Below, piece after piece: positions 1-7,881 of a stretch of 33,654 nt of DNA; position 1 is the stretch's first letter; every line of letters begins with the position of its first letter. The DNA comes from Siculibacillus sp. (GTDB lineage Bacteria; Pseudomonadota; Alphaproteobacteria; Rhizobiales; Ancalomicrobiaceae): assembly GCA_030247555.1 (NCBI GenBank), contig JAOTSD010000045.1, positions 1 to 33,654 of the forward strand. The letters are read 5' to 3'. The notes beneath the pieces are model-generated. The model was not told where the DNA came from, ran no database searches, and was given only the letters and a program-made list of their open reading frames with translations. The position numbers and the translations under genes are program-made.

Positions 1-1
1 C

Positions 2-1048
2 GACTACGCCTTCCTGGCGCTGCAGACCCGCCGCGCCGGCGATCCGCTCGTCGCCGCCGACCTCACGCGTCTCGACGGCGTCCGTCTTTCGCCACGCGCC
101 GCGGTCGAGCGCCGCGATCTGCGCCCGGCGCTCCTCGCCGCGGCACTGCTGTTGGCGCTCGTCGACACCGCGATCATGATCGTGCCGCACCTGCGCCGGT
201 GTCGGCGCCGCGTCGGTGCGGTCGCGGTCCTGGTGATCCTCGCGGCGGCCCTCACCGACGGACCGGCGTCGGCGGCGGAGAGCCGGGGCGACGCCTTCGC
301 CCTGGCCGTCACCCGAGAGACCCGCCTCGCTCACGTGCTGACCGGCGACGCCGCCCTCGACGACATCGCCCGGCGCGGCCTCCTCGGTCTCGGCCGGGTG
401 CTGGCGGAGCGCACCGCCGTCGATCTCGGCGAACCTGTCGGGGTCGACCCGGCCCGCGACGAACTCGCCTTCTTCCCGCTGCTCTATTTCCCGGTCGGCC
501 CCGACGCATCGGCGATCTCGCCGACCGCGCTCGGCCGCATCGACGCCTTCATGAAGAACGGCGGTACCGTCATCTTCGACACTCGCGACGCGGTCGCCGC
601 CGACCTGCGCGCCGGGAGCGGGCGCCCGACCGCGGCGAGCGCGTCGCTGCGCCGCCTCCTCGCCGGCCTCGACCTGCCGGACCTCGAGCCGGTGCCCGAC
701 GATCACGTCCTCGGCCGCACCTTCTACCTGCTGCGCGATTTCCCCGGTCGTTTCGACGGCCGCCTGTGGGTCGAGGCGACGCCGCCCTCCGACCCGGATC
801 GCCCCGAGGGTCGCCCGGCACGCCCCGGCGACGGCGTCTCGCCGTTGATCGTCACCGGCAACGACCTCGCCGGCGCCTGGGCGATCACCGATGAGGGCGA
901 CGACCTGCTGCCGATGTCGTCGACCGACCCGCGCGGCCGCGAGATGGCCTTCCGCGTCGGCGTCAACATCGTCATGTACACGCTGACCGGCAACTACAAG
1001 GCCGACCAGGTCCACGTCCCCGCCCTCCTGCTGCGGCTCGGCCGATGA
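2..1048 (+). CDS. DUF4159-type membrane protein, C-terminal part (5' end outside window)
   Basis: The frame is open from base 2, so the visible 348 residues are the C-terminal part of a longer protein; the TTG at 152 lies inside the coding frame and is not taken as the start. The visible part begins with a loop, then two closely spaced hydrophobic stretches (around residues 45-60 and 68-85 of the fragment) separated by a basic linker rich in Arg, followed by a soluble domain containing AFFPLLYFPVG and GGTVIFDTRD. This order (membrane segments, then an extracytoplasmic domain of about 200 residues) fits alphaproteobacterial DUF4159 proteins, which usually start with a BatA-like N-terminal membrane domain. 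It ends 10 nt before the next gene and is presumably cotranscribed with it. Its function is unknown; DUF4159 domains are thought to resemble glutamine-amidotransferase folds. The family call is from memory of motifs. Confidence 0.75.
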   Translation, partial: DYAFLALQTRRAGDPLVAADLTRLDGVRLSPRAAVERRDLRPALLAAALLLALVDTAIMIVPHLRRCRRRVGAVAVLVILAAALTDGPASAAESRGDAFALAVTRETRLAHVLTGDAALDDIARRGLLGLGRVLAERTAVDLGEPVGVDPARDELAFFPLLYFPVGPDASAISPTALGRIDAFMKNGGTVIFDTRDAVAADLRAGSGRPTAASASLRRLLAGLDLPDLEPVPDDHVLGRTFYLLRDFPGRFDGRLWVEATPPSDPDRPEGRPARPGDGVSPLIVTGNDLAGAWAITDEGDDLLPMSSTDPRGREMAFRVGVNIVMYTLTGNYKADQVHVPALLLRLGR

Positions 1049-1058
1049 GAGGCGCGCG

Positions 1059-3128
1059 ATGACCCGGACCCTCGACTTCGTGCCGCTCCTGCCGCCGCTC
1101 GCTCTCGCCGGAGCCCTCCTCCTCGCCGCCGTCTTCGCCGCCGCGACCCTGTGGAGCCGCCGCCGCGGCGCGGGGTGGCGCGCCGCCGCGCTCGCCCTCC
1201 TCGCCCTCGCCCTCGCCGGGCCCGAGATCCGCCGCGAGTTGCGCCGGCCGCTGCCCGGCGTCGTCGTGCTGGTCACCGACCGCTCGTCGAGCCAGGCTCT
1301 CGTCGGCCGCGAAGCCGAGACCGAGGCCACCCGCAGGACCCTCGCCGAACGCATCGCCGCGCTGCCCGGCATCGAGCTGCGGGAGGCCTTCTTCGACGAC
1401 CGTGACGGCGTCGACACCGACGGCACCCGCCTTTTCGAGTCCCTCGGGCGGACGCTCGCCGACGTACCGCCCGACCGGGTCTCCGGCGTGGTGATGATCA
1501 CCGACGGCCAGGTCCACGACGTCCCGGCGACCGCCGCCGCCCCCGGTTTCACCGCCCCCGTCCACGTCCTGCTCACCGGCCGCGCCGACGAGATCGACCG
1601 CCGCATCGAGATCGTCCGCGCCCCGCGTTTCGGTCTCGTCGGCAAGCCGCAGACCATCGCCTTCCGCGTCGTCGACGCCGGCGTCGCACCCTCCGGCCGG
1701 CCGGTCACGGTGACGGTGAAGCGCGACGGCGAGGAGGTCCGTACCCTGCAGGTGATGCCCGGCCGCGAGGAGACGATCGAGGTCGACGTCCCCCACGCCG
1801 GCGACGTCGTCGTCGAGCTGGAGGCCGCCGCCCTGCCCGGCGAACTGACCGCGCTCGACAACCGCGCCGCCCTGACGATCGAAGGCATCCGCGAACATCT
1901 GCGCGTTCTGCTGGTCTCCGGCGAGCCCCACCCGGGCGAGCGCACCTGGCGCAATCTGTTGAAGTCCGACGCCGCCGTCGACCTCGTCCACTTCACCATC
2001 CTGCGCCCGCCGGAGAAGCAGGACGGCACCCCGATCACCGAGCTGTCGCTGATCGCCTTCCCGACCCGCGAGCTTTTCCAGGAGAAGATCCGCGAGTTCG
2101 ATCTCATCGTCTTCGACCGCTACCGTCGCAAGGCGATCCTGCCGGCGATCTATCTCGACAACATCGCCCGCTGGGTGCGCGACGGCGGCGCCGTGCTGGT
2201 CGCCTCCGGCCCGGATCTCGGCGGCCCCGCCAGCCTCTACGAGACCCCGCTCGCCGACGTCCTGCCCGGCCGACCGAGCGACGGCATCGTCGAGGAACCC
2301 TTCCGGCCGCGCGTCTCCACCCTCGGCGCCCGCCATCCGGTCACCCGCGACCTGCCCGGGGGCGCCGCCGATCCGCCGGAATGGTCGCGCTGGTTCCGCC
2401 TCTCCGGCGTGAACGCCGCCGGCGACGGCGCCACGGTCCTGACCGGCGCCGGCGAGCGGCCGCTCCTCGTCCTCGCCCGCAAGGGCAAGGGCCGCGTCGG
2501 TCTGATGACCTCCGATCAGGTCTGGCTGTGGGCGCGCGGCTTCGAGGGCGGCGGCCCCCACGGTCCGCTGCTGCGCCGCCTCGCTCATTGGCTGATGAAG
2601 GAGCCGGACCTCGAGGAGGAACGCCTGCGCCTCTCCCGCCAGGGCCGCGACCTCGTCGTCGAGCGTCAGACGCTGGCCGAGAAGGCCGATCCGGTGACGG
2701 TCGAGACCCCGACCGGAGCGGAGCGCCGCCTCGATCTCGCCCTCGCCCGACCGGGCGTCTGGCGCGCCGTCCTGCCGGCGACGGAACCCGGCCTGTGGCG
2801 AGCCGGCGACGGCACCCGCACCGCTCTCCTCGCAGTCGGACCGCCCAACCCGCGCGAATTCGCCGACGTGCTGTCGACCGACCGCCTGCTCGCCCCGATC
2901 GTCTCCGCGACCGGTGGCACACTCCACCGCCTCGCCGGCGCCGAGCCGCCGCGCCTCCTGCTGCGCGACCCCGGTACGGCGATGACCGGGCCCGGCTGGC
3001 TCGGGCTCGCCGCCTCGCGCGCTTCCGTGCTGGAAGGCCTCGACCGCCTGCCGCTCTTCGAAGGATTGATCGCCCTCGCCGCGCTCCTCGGTCTGTTCGC
3101 GACCGCCTGGTGGCGCGAGGGGCGGTGA
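1059..3128 (+). CDS. Large membrane protein with vWA-like and GATase1-like domains
   Basis: This 689-residue protein starts 10 nt after the upstream gene behind a GAGAGG ribosome site. Two N-terminal membrane segments (about residues 9-32 and 40-54) and one C-terminal segment (about 663-683) flank a large extracytoplasmic part. Near residue 70 a strand ends in D74-x-S76-x-S78, which resembles the metal-binding start of von Willebrand A domains, followed later by MITDG. The middle (about 280-480) has a class I glutamine-amidotransferase-like pattern (LRVLLVSGEPHPGERTW, later DGGAVLVASGP) without an evident catalytic Cys-His-Glu set. Such proteins occur downstream of MoxR/DUF58/BatA/DUF4159 genes and are usually annotated as hypothetical or glutamine amidotransferase. 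A structural or envelope-stress role is inferred only from that neighbourhood. Confidence 0.8.
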   Translation: MTRTLDFVPLLPPLALAGALLLAAVFAAATLWSRRRGAGWRAAALALLALALAGPEIRRELRRPLPGVVVLVTDRSSSQALVGREAETEATRRTLAERIAALPGIELREAFFDDRDGVDTDGTRLFESLGRTLADVPPDRVSGVVMITDGQVHDVPATAAAPGFTAPVHVLLTGRADEIDRRIEIVRAPRFGLVGKPQTIAFRVVDAGVAPSGRPVTVTVKRDGEEVRTLQVMPGREETIEVDVPHAGDVVVELEAAALPGELTALDNRAALTIEGIREHLRVLLVSGEPHPGERTWRNLLKSDAAVDLVHFTILRPPEKQDGTPITELSLIAFPTRELFQEKIREFDLIVFDRYRRKAILPAIYLDNIARWVRDGGAVLVASGPDLGGPASLYETPLADVLPGRPSDGIVEEPFRPRVSTLGARHPVTRDLPGGAADPPEWSRWFRLSGVNAAGDGATVLTGAGERPLLVLARKGKGRVGLMTSDQVWLWARGFEGGGPHGPLLRRLAHWLMKEPDLEEERLRLSRQGRDLVVERQTLAEKADPVTVETPTGAERRLDLALARPGVWRAVLPATEPGLWRAGDGTRTALLAVGPPNPREFADVLSTDRLLAPIVSATGGTLHRLAGAEPPRLLLRDPGTAMTGPGWLGLAASRASVLEGLDRLPLFEGLIALAALLGLFATAWWREGR

Positions 3129-3148
3129 GCCCGATGGCGTCTTCGATT

Positions 3149-3196
3149 GGAAATCCGGATCGAACGATGATAGACTATCGGAAATTCCGATCGAAC
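3149..3196 (+). promoter_or_regulatory. Repeat array upstream of oxyR, candidate OxyR operator
   Basis: Two 17-bp direct repeats (3149-3165 and 3180-3196; 15 of 17 identical, both ending GATCGAAC) start 31 bp apart, about three helical turns. Between them lies the dyad GATAG-A-CTATC at 3169-3179. ATAG/CTAT half-sites are the core of known OxyR sites, although the spacing here (1 nt) is shorter than in the classical site. The array lies 15-62 bp before the oxyR start, where an autoregulatory operator would be expected. Binding by OxyR is inference. Confidence 0.45.
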
Positions 3197-3210
3197 ATGA
3201 GCCTTTCGCC

Positions 3211-4128
3211 ATGAACCTGCGCGACCTTCAATATGTCCTCGCCGTAGCCGACCTCGGCCATTTCGGTCGCGCCGCCGACGCCTGCCACGTGTCGCAGCCG
3301 ACGCTCTCCGGTCAGATCCTGAAGCTCGAGGACGAGCTCGGGGTGCGGATCTTCGAGCGTGTCGGCCGCTCGATCCGTCCGACCCCGGTCGGCGAGCAGA
3401 TTCTCGCCCACGCCCGCCGCTGCGTCTCCGCCGCCGACGACATCACCGCGCTCGCCCGGGCCAGCCGCGATCCGCTCGCCGGCCCGCTCCGCCTCGGGGT
3501 CATCCCGACGCTCGCCCCCTACCTGATGCCCTTCGTCCTGCCGATCGCGGCGGAAGCGCTGCCGGCCGCGCCGCTGATGCTCTACGAGGATCTCACCGCC
3601 CACCTGCTCCAGGCCCTGAGCGAGGGTCGGCTGGAAGCCGCGATCATCGCCTCCGATCCCGCCGACCCGCGTCTGACCTCGCATCTCCTCTTCGACGAAC
3701 CCTTCTTCGTCGTGCTGCCGCCGGGCCATCCGCTGGCGGCGAAACGGACGATCCACGCCGACGATCTCGACCCGAAATCGCTGCTGCTGCTCGCCGACGG
3801 CCACTGCCTGCGCGATCAGGCGCTGGAGTTCTGCGGCCATCCCAATCGCGGCGAGACCGCCGGCGCCGACATCCGCGCCACGTCGCTGGAGACACTGTTG
3901 CATCTGACCGCCGCCGACTACGGCATCACCCTGATCCCGCGCCTCGCCGTCGGCAACGACCTCGGTCTGATCGGCCGGCTGGAGGCTCGCCCGCTGGAGG
4001 GCGACAACCACTTCCGCCGCGTCCGTCTCGTCCACCGCATCAACACCCCGCGCCAGAAGGCGCTGGCGCTGCTCGCCGAGATGATCCGCAACGGCGTACC
4101 GGAGGGCGTCGAGCGACTGGCGGCGTGA
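3211..4128 (+). CDS. oxyR: LysR-family peroxide sensor OxyR
   Basis: The 305-residue product is the same length as E. coli OxyR. It has an N-terminal winged helix-turn-helix typical of LysR proteins (HFGRAADACHVSQPTLSGQI, about residues 17-36) and a C-terminal effector domain. The diagnostic motif GHCLRDQALEFC places cysteines at residues 199 and 208, the positions that form the peroxide-induced disulfide in OxyR; the residues between them also match. The protein should activate catalase/peroxidase and related genes when oxidised. No katG, katA or ahpC gene lies in the window, so its targets are elsewhere. The ribosome site before ATG 3211 is weak. Upstream is a repeat array that may be its operator. 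Confidence 0.95.
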   Translation: MNLRDLQYVLAVADLGHFGRAADACHVSQPTLSGQILKLEDELGVRIFERVGRSIRPTPVGEQILAHARRCVSAADDITALARASRDPLAGPLRLGVIPTLAPYLMPFVLPIAAEALPAAPLMLYEDLTAHLLQALSEGRLEAAIIASDPADPRLTSHLLFDEPFFVVLPPGHPLAAKRTIHADDLDPKSLLLLADGHCLRDQALEFCGHPNRGETAGADIRATSLETLLHLTAADYGITLIPRLAVGNDLGLIGRLEARPLEGDNHFRRVRLVHRINTPRQKALALLAEMIRNGVPEGVERLAA

Positions 4129-4197
4129 TCCCGTACGGCACCCACCCGCGCCCGCCTCACGGCCCGACCGGTCGCCCGACGCGGCGGCCATCATTGA

Positions 4198-4209
4198 CAT
4201 TCCGGAATG
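4198..4209. promoter_or_regulatory. 12-bp perfect palindrome before the DUF2946-like gene
   Basis: CATTCCGGAATG is a perfect 12-bp palindrome directly overlapping a TTGACA hexamer (4194-4199) that could serve as a -35 element, and it ends 20 nt before the ATG at 4230. Its position suits an operator. The regulator is unknown. A related half-site, CATTC followed by GG, recurs in the inverted repeat at 4623-4643. Confidence 0.35.
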
Positions 4210-4229
4210 CGCACCCCCATCCTGCCGCG

Positions 4230-4616
4230 ATGTTCCCGACGGCACGCGCGAGATGGATGCGGACGGCGGCGGCGGCGCTTCTGGCGACGGCGGCGATCCT
4301 GCTCGGCGCGGCCCATCGCCCGCCGATCGGCCACGTTCCCGCGTTCGCCACGGCACTGGTCCTGCCCGACGGAACCACCGCCGATCTCTGTCACGGCGGG
4401 GCCGACGACGACGGGGCACCCGCCGGGGACGATCGCGCGCGGGGCTCCTGTCCCGCCTGCCGCCTCGTCGACGCGCCCGGCCTGCCCGCCGTCGACGTCC
4501 TCGTCCTCGCGCCGCCGTCGACGACCGTCGTCGCCCGTCTCGACCGGGGCAGTGCGGCGCTCTCCGGCTCGCTCCTGCCGGCGCCGCTCTCGCGCGGGCC
4601 GCCGCGCCGCGCCTGA
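4230..4616 (+). CDS. DUF2946-like small secreted or membrane protein (copper-associated)
   Basis: The predicted 128-residue protein has a basic N-terminus followed by one hydrophobic segment (TAAAALLATAAILLGAA), an acidic Gly/Asp-rich loop, a CPAC motif and a Pro-rich C-terminus. Small proteins of this layout, with a membrane segment and a C-x-x-C in an otherwise unstructured chain, are commonly annotated DUF2946 and sit beside PCuAC copper chaperones or TonB-dependent receptors. The next gene here is a PCuAC chaperone. The start is uncertain: ATG 4230 has no clear ribosome site, ATG 4257 (119 residues) is an alternative, and the frame is open back to a GTG at 4125 that overlaps the oxyR stop. 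A role in copper handling is inferred from context and the CPAC motif. Confidence 0.5.
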   Translation: MFPTARARWMRTAAAALLATAAILLGAAHRPPIGHVPAFATALVLPDGTTADLCHGGADDDGAPAGDDRARGSCPACRLVDAPGLPAVDVLVLAPPSTTVVARLDRGSAALSGSLLPAPLSRGPPRRA

Positions 4617-4622
4617 GGTGCG

Positions 4623-4643
4623 ATCCGAATGGTCCATTCGGAT
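4623..4643. repeat. Interrupted palindrome with 10-bp arms after the DUF2946-like gene
   Basis: The arms ATCCGAATGG (4623-4632) and CCATTCGGAT (4634-4643) are exact reverse complements around a single T. It begins 6 nt after the stop codon and is followed by TTTCG. A one-base loop does not suit an RNA hairpin, although opening the inner pairs would allow a stem. A dimeric protein-binding site is at least as likely as a terminator. It lies about 190 bp before the PCuAC gene. Confidence 0.5.
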
Positions 4644-4835
4644 TTCGTGTGCCGTCCATCGGAGGAGCTCGATCCGAACCGACGTGCCCGCAACGGGTCG
4701 GGTTCGGCATCGTCGGTCGCCCCACCGCCCCCCCGGCACCCACACCCTTGCCTTTCGATCGCCGCCCCGTCGTGGGACGGTGGCTTCACATCATCCGGAC
4801 ACCGTGATCGGGTCCGACCATCGAGAGACGGACAC

Positions 4836-5309
4836 ATGAACCGCTTGCGCACCCTCTTCTTCGCCGCCGCCGTCGCCTTCGCCACCGCGGCCCACGCCCA
4901 CGCCTACGAACTCGGCGACCTCACCATCGACCACCCCTGGAGCCGCGCCACCCCGGCCGCCGCCCCCGTCGGCGCCGGCTATCTGACCATCGTCAACAAG
5001 GGCAAGACCGCCGACCGCCTGGTCTCCGGCACCTCCACCGTCTCGGCCAGGGTCGAGATCCACGACATGGCCATCGTCGACGGCGTCATGCGGATGCGCT
5101 CGCTCGACCAAGGCATCGTCGTGCCCCCCGGCGGCAAGATCGAGTTCAAGCCGGGCGGCTACCACATCATGCTCATCGGCCTGAAGCAACCGATCGCCAA
5201 GGACTCGACCTTCAAGGGCACCCTGACCTTCGAGAAGGCCGGGACGATCGAGATCGAGTACAAGGTCGAGGGCATGGGCAGGGCGCCCGCCGGCCACGCC
5301 GGCCACTGA
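4836..5309 (+). CDS. PCuAC-type periplasmic copper(I) chaperone
   Basis: The 157-residue protein starts at ATG 4836, chosen because a signal peptide follows immediately (MNRLRTLFFAAAVAFATAAHA); the frame is open further upstream but that part lacks protein character. The mature part has the PCuAC (DUF461) fold pattern: a strand start HPWSRATP, then the copper site H-x10-M (in IHDMAIVDGVMRM) followed about 22 residues later by HIM within GGYHIMLIGL. The C-terminus (GHAGH) adds two histidines. PCuAC proteins deliver Cu(I) to the CuA centre of cytochrome oxidases and, in denitrifiers, to nitrous oxide reductase. Neither an oxidase nor nosZ is in the window, so the client is unknown. The spacer before it (4617-4835) holds the inverted repeat at 4623 and no other gene. 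Confidence 0.92.
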   Translation: MNRLRTLFFAAAVAFATAAHAHAYELGDLTIDHPWSRATPAAAPVGAGYLTIVNKGKTADRLVSGTSTVSARVEIHDMAIVDGVMRMRSLDQGIVVPPGGKIEFKPGGYHIMLIGLKQPIAKDSTFKGTLTFEKAGTIEIEYKVEGMGRAPAGHAGH

Positions 5310-5331
5310 ACCGCACCCGAGGAGTCGACCG

Positions 5332-5363
5332 GAGGGCGGAGCCGAGCGATCGGCTCCGCCCTC
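5332..5363. terminator. Terminator hairpin between PCuAC gene and nnrS
   Basis: Arms GAGGGCGGAGCCGA (5332-5345) and TCGGCTCCGCCCTC (5350-5363) pair perfectly around GCGA, a stable tetraloop type. It sits between two convergent genes and can serve both, although neither side has a long T-run. Confidence 0.75.
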
Positions 5364-5377
5364 TCTCGTCGCGTCGG

Positions 5378-6556
5378 TCAGGACCGCGGCCGCGTCAGGA
5401 TCGGGTAGTAGACGATGGCGAAGCCGGCGAAGGCGACCAGCCAGCCGACCAGCGCCAGATGCAGGAAGACGAACTCCGCCCACCCCATCCCCATGGCGAT
5501 GCGGGCGAGCGTCGCCACCAGGGCGCCGAGGTAGATCACCCGGAGGGCGGGCGTCGCGGTCAACCGCCGGCCGGTGTGGCCGAGACTCGCCCGGGTCATC
5601 ACCGCCAGCGTCATCATGCCGACCGCTCCGACCGTCCAGGCGTGCAGTGCCGCCGAGGCGAGGAGCGGCACCACGCCGAGGATCGCCCCGCCGAGCAGCA
5701 GGAAGCCGACCGGCACGAAGAGATAGGCGACATGGAGGACCAGCACGAGCTTCTCCCCCGCCGTTCGCCAGCCGACCCAGCGCCACAATCGCACCGCCTG
5801 CAACCCGCCGGCGAAGACGAGCGCCGCACCGGTGGCGCGATGGTCGGGCAGCGCCACCCAGACGGCGAGCGCCGCGCTCGACGCCGCGATCACCACGCCG
5901 TCGAAACGGTCGAAGGGGATCGGCAACCGCCCACCGCGCGGCCGTAGCCAGTTGGCGGTGAAGCTCGGCACGATCCGCCCGCCGATGAGGGCGATGAGCA
6001 CCACCGCCGCGGCGATGCCGATGCGCTGGCCGAAAGCGGCGCTCCCCCGGATCAGGGCTTCGACGTGGAAGACGGCGTTGCCGACGGCGAGGAGAGCGAC
6101 GAGACCGACGACGCGCAGATTGCGCCGGTTCGACCCCGCCCACACTTCGCGAGCGGTCAGCGCCGTCAACGCGGCGAGGAACGCCACGTCGATCGCCGCC
6201 GCGACCCACGCCCCGATCACGCCGGAGACCAGCATCGCCACCCGCCCGGCCGCCCACAGGCCGACCAGCAGTCCGAGTGGCCGGCCGACCACCGGCAGGC
6301 GGCCGGTCCAGTTGGGGATGGCGGTCAGCAGGAATCCCGCCACCGCCGCGGGGAGATAGCCGTAGAGCAACTCATGGACGTGCCAGTCGATCGCCGAGAA
6401 GGCGCTCGGCAGCGCGAAGTGGCCCTCGAACATCGGAATCCACAGGGCGACGGCGATCGCCGCCCACATCGCCCCGAAGAGGAAGAAGGGTCGGAACCCT
6501 CCGGTCAGGATCGCCGGTCCGGCGTGAGCCCGCATCTGTTCGGCCGTGGTCGCCAT
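5378..6556 (-). CDS. nnrS: NnrS family heme- and copper-containing membrane protein
   Basis: The 392-residue protein has about twelve hydrophobic segments. It carries NnrS hallmarks: GGFRPFFLFG near residues 19-28 and WHVHELLYGY at 58-67, whose histidines are candidate metal ligands. NnrS proteins are regulated by NO-responsive Crp/Fnr proteins in alphaproteobacteria and relieve nitrosative stress or support denitrification; the exact activity is unresolved. The start at 6556 is chosen because a GGGAAGG ribosome site precedes it and upstream codons lack family character. A TTGAC-N4-GGCAA box lies 71 bp upstream in the divergent region shared with mog. Its place beside nap and two Dnr-like regulators fits an NO or nitrate regulon. 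Confidence 0.93.
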   Translation of the reverse strand: MATTAEQMRAHAGPAILTGGFRPFFLFGAMWAAIAVALWIPMFEGHFALPSAFSAIDWHVHELLYGYLPAAVAGFLLTAIPNWTGRLPVVGRPLGLLVGLWAAGRVAMLVSGVIGAWVAAAIDVAFLAALTALTAREVWAGSNRRNLRVVGLVALLAVGNAVFHVEALIRGSAAFGQRIGIAAAVVLIALIGGRIVPSFTANWLRPRGGRLPIPFDRFDGVVIAASSAALAVWVALPDHRATGAALVFAGGLQAVRLWRWVGWRTAGEKLVLVLHVAYLFVPVGFLLLGGAILGVVPLLASAALHAWTVGAVGMMTLAVMTRASLGHTGRRLTATPALRVIYLGALVATLARIAMGMGWAEFVFLHLALVGWLVAFAGFAIVYYPILTRPRS

Positions 6557-6626
6557 GTAGAAGTCCCTTCCCGCACGTCGGCGTCGTCGTGAGCTCCGTT
6601 TCTGACCCCACCATGGTCGGCTTCCT

Positions 6627-6640
6627 TTGACGAATGGCAA
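6627..6640. promoter_or_regulatory. Fnr/Nnr-type box between nnrS and mog
   Basis: TTGACGAATGGCAA fits the TTG-N8-CAA pattern of Crp/Fnr/Nnr/Dnr sites, differing from TTGAC-N4-GTCAA at one position. It lies 71 bp before the nnrS start and 98 bp before mog. Two Dnr-like regulators with E-x-x-S-R recognition helices are encoded in the same window. The match is by eye. Confidence 0.5.
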
Positions 6641-6737
6641 GGCGAGGGTGTTCCGATCCGAACGAAATCCGGGCATCATCGCCGCCCCGAGCCCTCGGCG
6701 ATCACACAACGGCGCCCACCGGAACACGAAAGATCGA

Positions 6738-7292
6738 ATGATGTCGGATACTTCGCTTCGTCCACCGGTGCCGATCGGCGTCGTCACCGTCTCCGATCGC
6801 GCCTCCCGCGGCATCTACGAGGATCTCTCCGGCCCGGCGATCGAGACCTATCTCGACGAGGTCCTCGCCACCCCGTTCCGGATCGTCCGCCGCATCGTCG
6901 AGGACGAACGGCCGTTGATCGAAGCGGCGCTGATCGAGCTCTGCGACGTCGAAGGCTGCCACCTGGTGGTCACCACCGGCGGCACCGGCCCGGCGCCGCG
7001 CGACGTCACCCCGGAGGCGCTCTTCGCCGTCTGCGACCGGATGATGCCCGGGTTCGGCGAGGCGATGCGCGCCAAGAGCCTGACCATCGTCCCGACCGCC
7101 ATCCTCTCGCGTCAGGAAGCCGGCCTGCGCGGCCGCTCCCTGATCATCAACCTGCCGGGCAAACCCGCTTCGATCCGCGACTGCCTCGACGCGGTGATGC
7201 CGGCGGTGCCCTACTGCATCGACCTCGCCGGCGGCTACCGGCTCGAGACCCGGCCCGAGCGCATGGTCGCCTTCCGGCCGAAGGGGGCTTGA
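6738..7292 (+). CDS. mog: Molybdopterin adenylyltransferase Mog
   Basis: The 184-residue product adenylylates molybdopterin in the cytoplasm before molybdate insertion. It matches E. coli MogA closely in order and motifs: VVTVSDRASRGIYED at the N-terminus, TTGGTGPAPRDVTPEA in the centre, MPGFGEAMR, VPTAILSRQ, LIINLPGKPASI and a C-terminal VPYCIDL. The start is one of two adjacent ATGs (6738 or 6741) after a modest GAAAGA site; the open frame before them carries no family sequence. It is followed after 4 nt by the DUF2478 gene, so the two are probably translated from one message. Its position directly before the nap operon makes sense because NapA needs bis-MGD. Confidence 0.93.
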   Translation: MMSDTSLRPPVPIGVVTVSDRASRGIYEDLSGPAIETYLDEVLATPFRIVRRIVEDERPLIEAALIELCDVEGCHLVVTTGGTGPAPRDVTPEALFAVCDRMMPGFGEAMRAKSLTIVPTAILSRQEAGLRGRSLIINLPGKPASIRDCLDAVMPAVPYCIDLAGGYRLETRPERMVAFRPKGA

Positions 7293-7296
7293 GGCG

Positions 7297-7824
7297 ATGG
7301 CCGACGAACCGGCGATGTTGCTTGCCTTTCACTACGGCACCGGCGAAGGCGCGGCGATCGGCCGGATCGCCGAGGCGGTGCGGGCCCGCGGCCTCTCGGT
7401 CGCCGGTATGGTACAGAAGGACGAGCGCCGCCCCGATCGACGCCGCTGCGACATGCGCCTCGTCGATCTGTCGACCGGCACCGAGATCCCGATCTCGGAG
7501 GACCGCGGCAGGGACTCCCGCGGCTGCCGGCTCGACCACGGCGCCCTCGAGGAGGCCGCCGCCTGTGCCGCCCGCGCCCTCGACGCCTCGCCCCTGCCCG
7601 ATCTCCTGATCCTGTCGAAGTTCGGCAAGCGTGAGATCGAGGGACACGGCTTCCGCCAGATCGTCGAGAAGGCCGTCGAACTCGGGGTGCCGGTCCTCGT
7701 CGGCGTCACCGCCGACCACGTCGAAGGTTTCCGCGACTTCGCCGGAGACTACGGACGCGTCGTCGCCGATGAGACCGAGATCTTGGCGTCGATCGCCGCA
7801 CTTCGCCCGTCACGTCATACTTGA
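7297..7824 (+). CDS. DUF2478 family protein, molybdenum-linked, function unknown
   Basis: This 175-residue protein starts 4 nt after mog behind GAGG. I recognise the DUF2478 pattern: an N-terminal strand followed by a Gly-rich turn (YGTGEG, residues 13-18), RRRCDM with Cys51, SRGCRLD with Cys77, and DLLILSKFGKREIEGHGFR at 102-120. The layout resembles a degenerate P-loop NTPase of the THEP1/MobB type, but the usual GKT/GKS lysine is absent from the first loop. Members are known from alphaproteobacteria, often near molybdenum transport or molybdoenzyme genes. Here it stands between a cofactor gene and the nitrate reductase operon. A role in molybdenum cofactor supply or NapA maturation is inferred from location only. 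Confidence 0.75.
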   Translation: MADEPAMLLAFHYGTGEGAAIGRIAEAVRARGLSVAGMVQKDERRPDRRRCDMRLVDLSTGTEIPISEDRGRDSRGCRLDHGALEEAAACAARALDASPLPDLLILSKFGKREIEGHGFRQIVEKAVELGVPVLVGVTADHVEGFRDFAGDYGRVVADETEILASIAALRPSRHT

Positions 7825-7881
7825 GGCGTGTGGCGACACGTCGCGGTCCGTATTCGACCGGAGCACGACTTCCCGAACGGC

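Noticed and set aside
972-3212. A 746-codon minus-strand frame opposite the vWA/GATase-like gene
   Set aside because: It is a complement shadow with low-complexity Glu/Gly/Ala composition; the plus strand encodes a protein with membrane segments and a good start.
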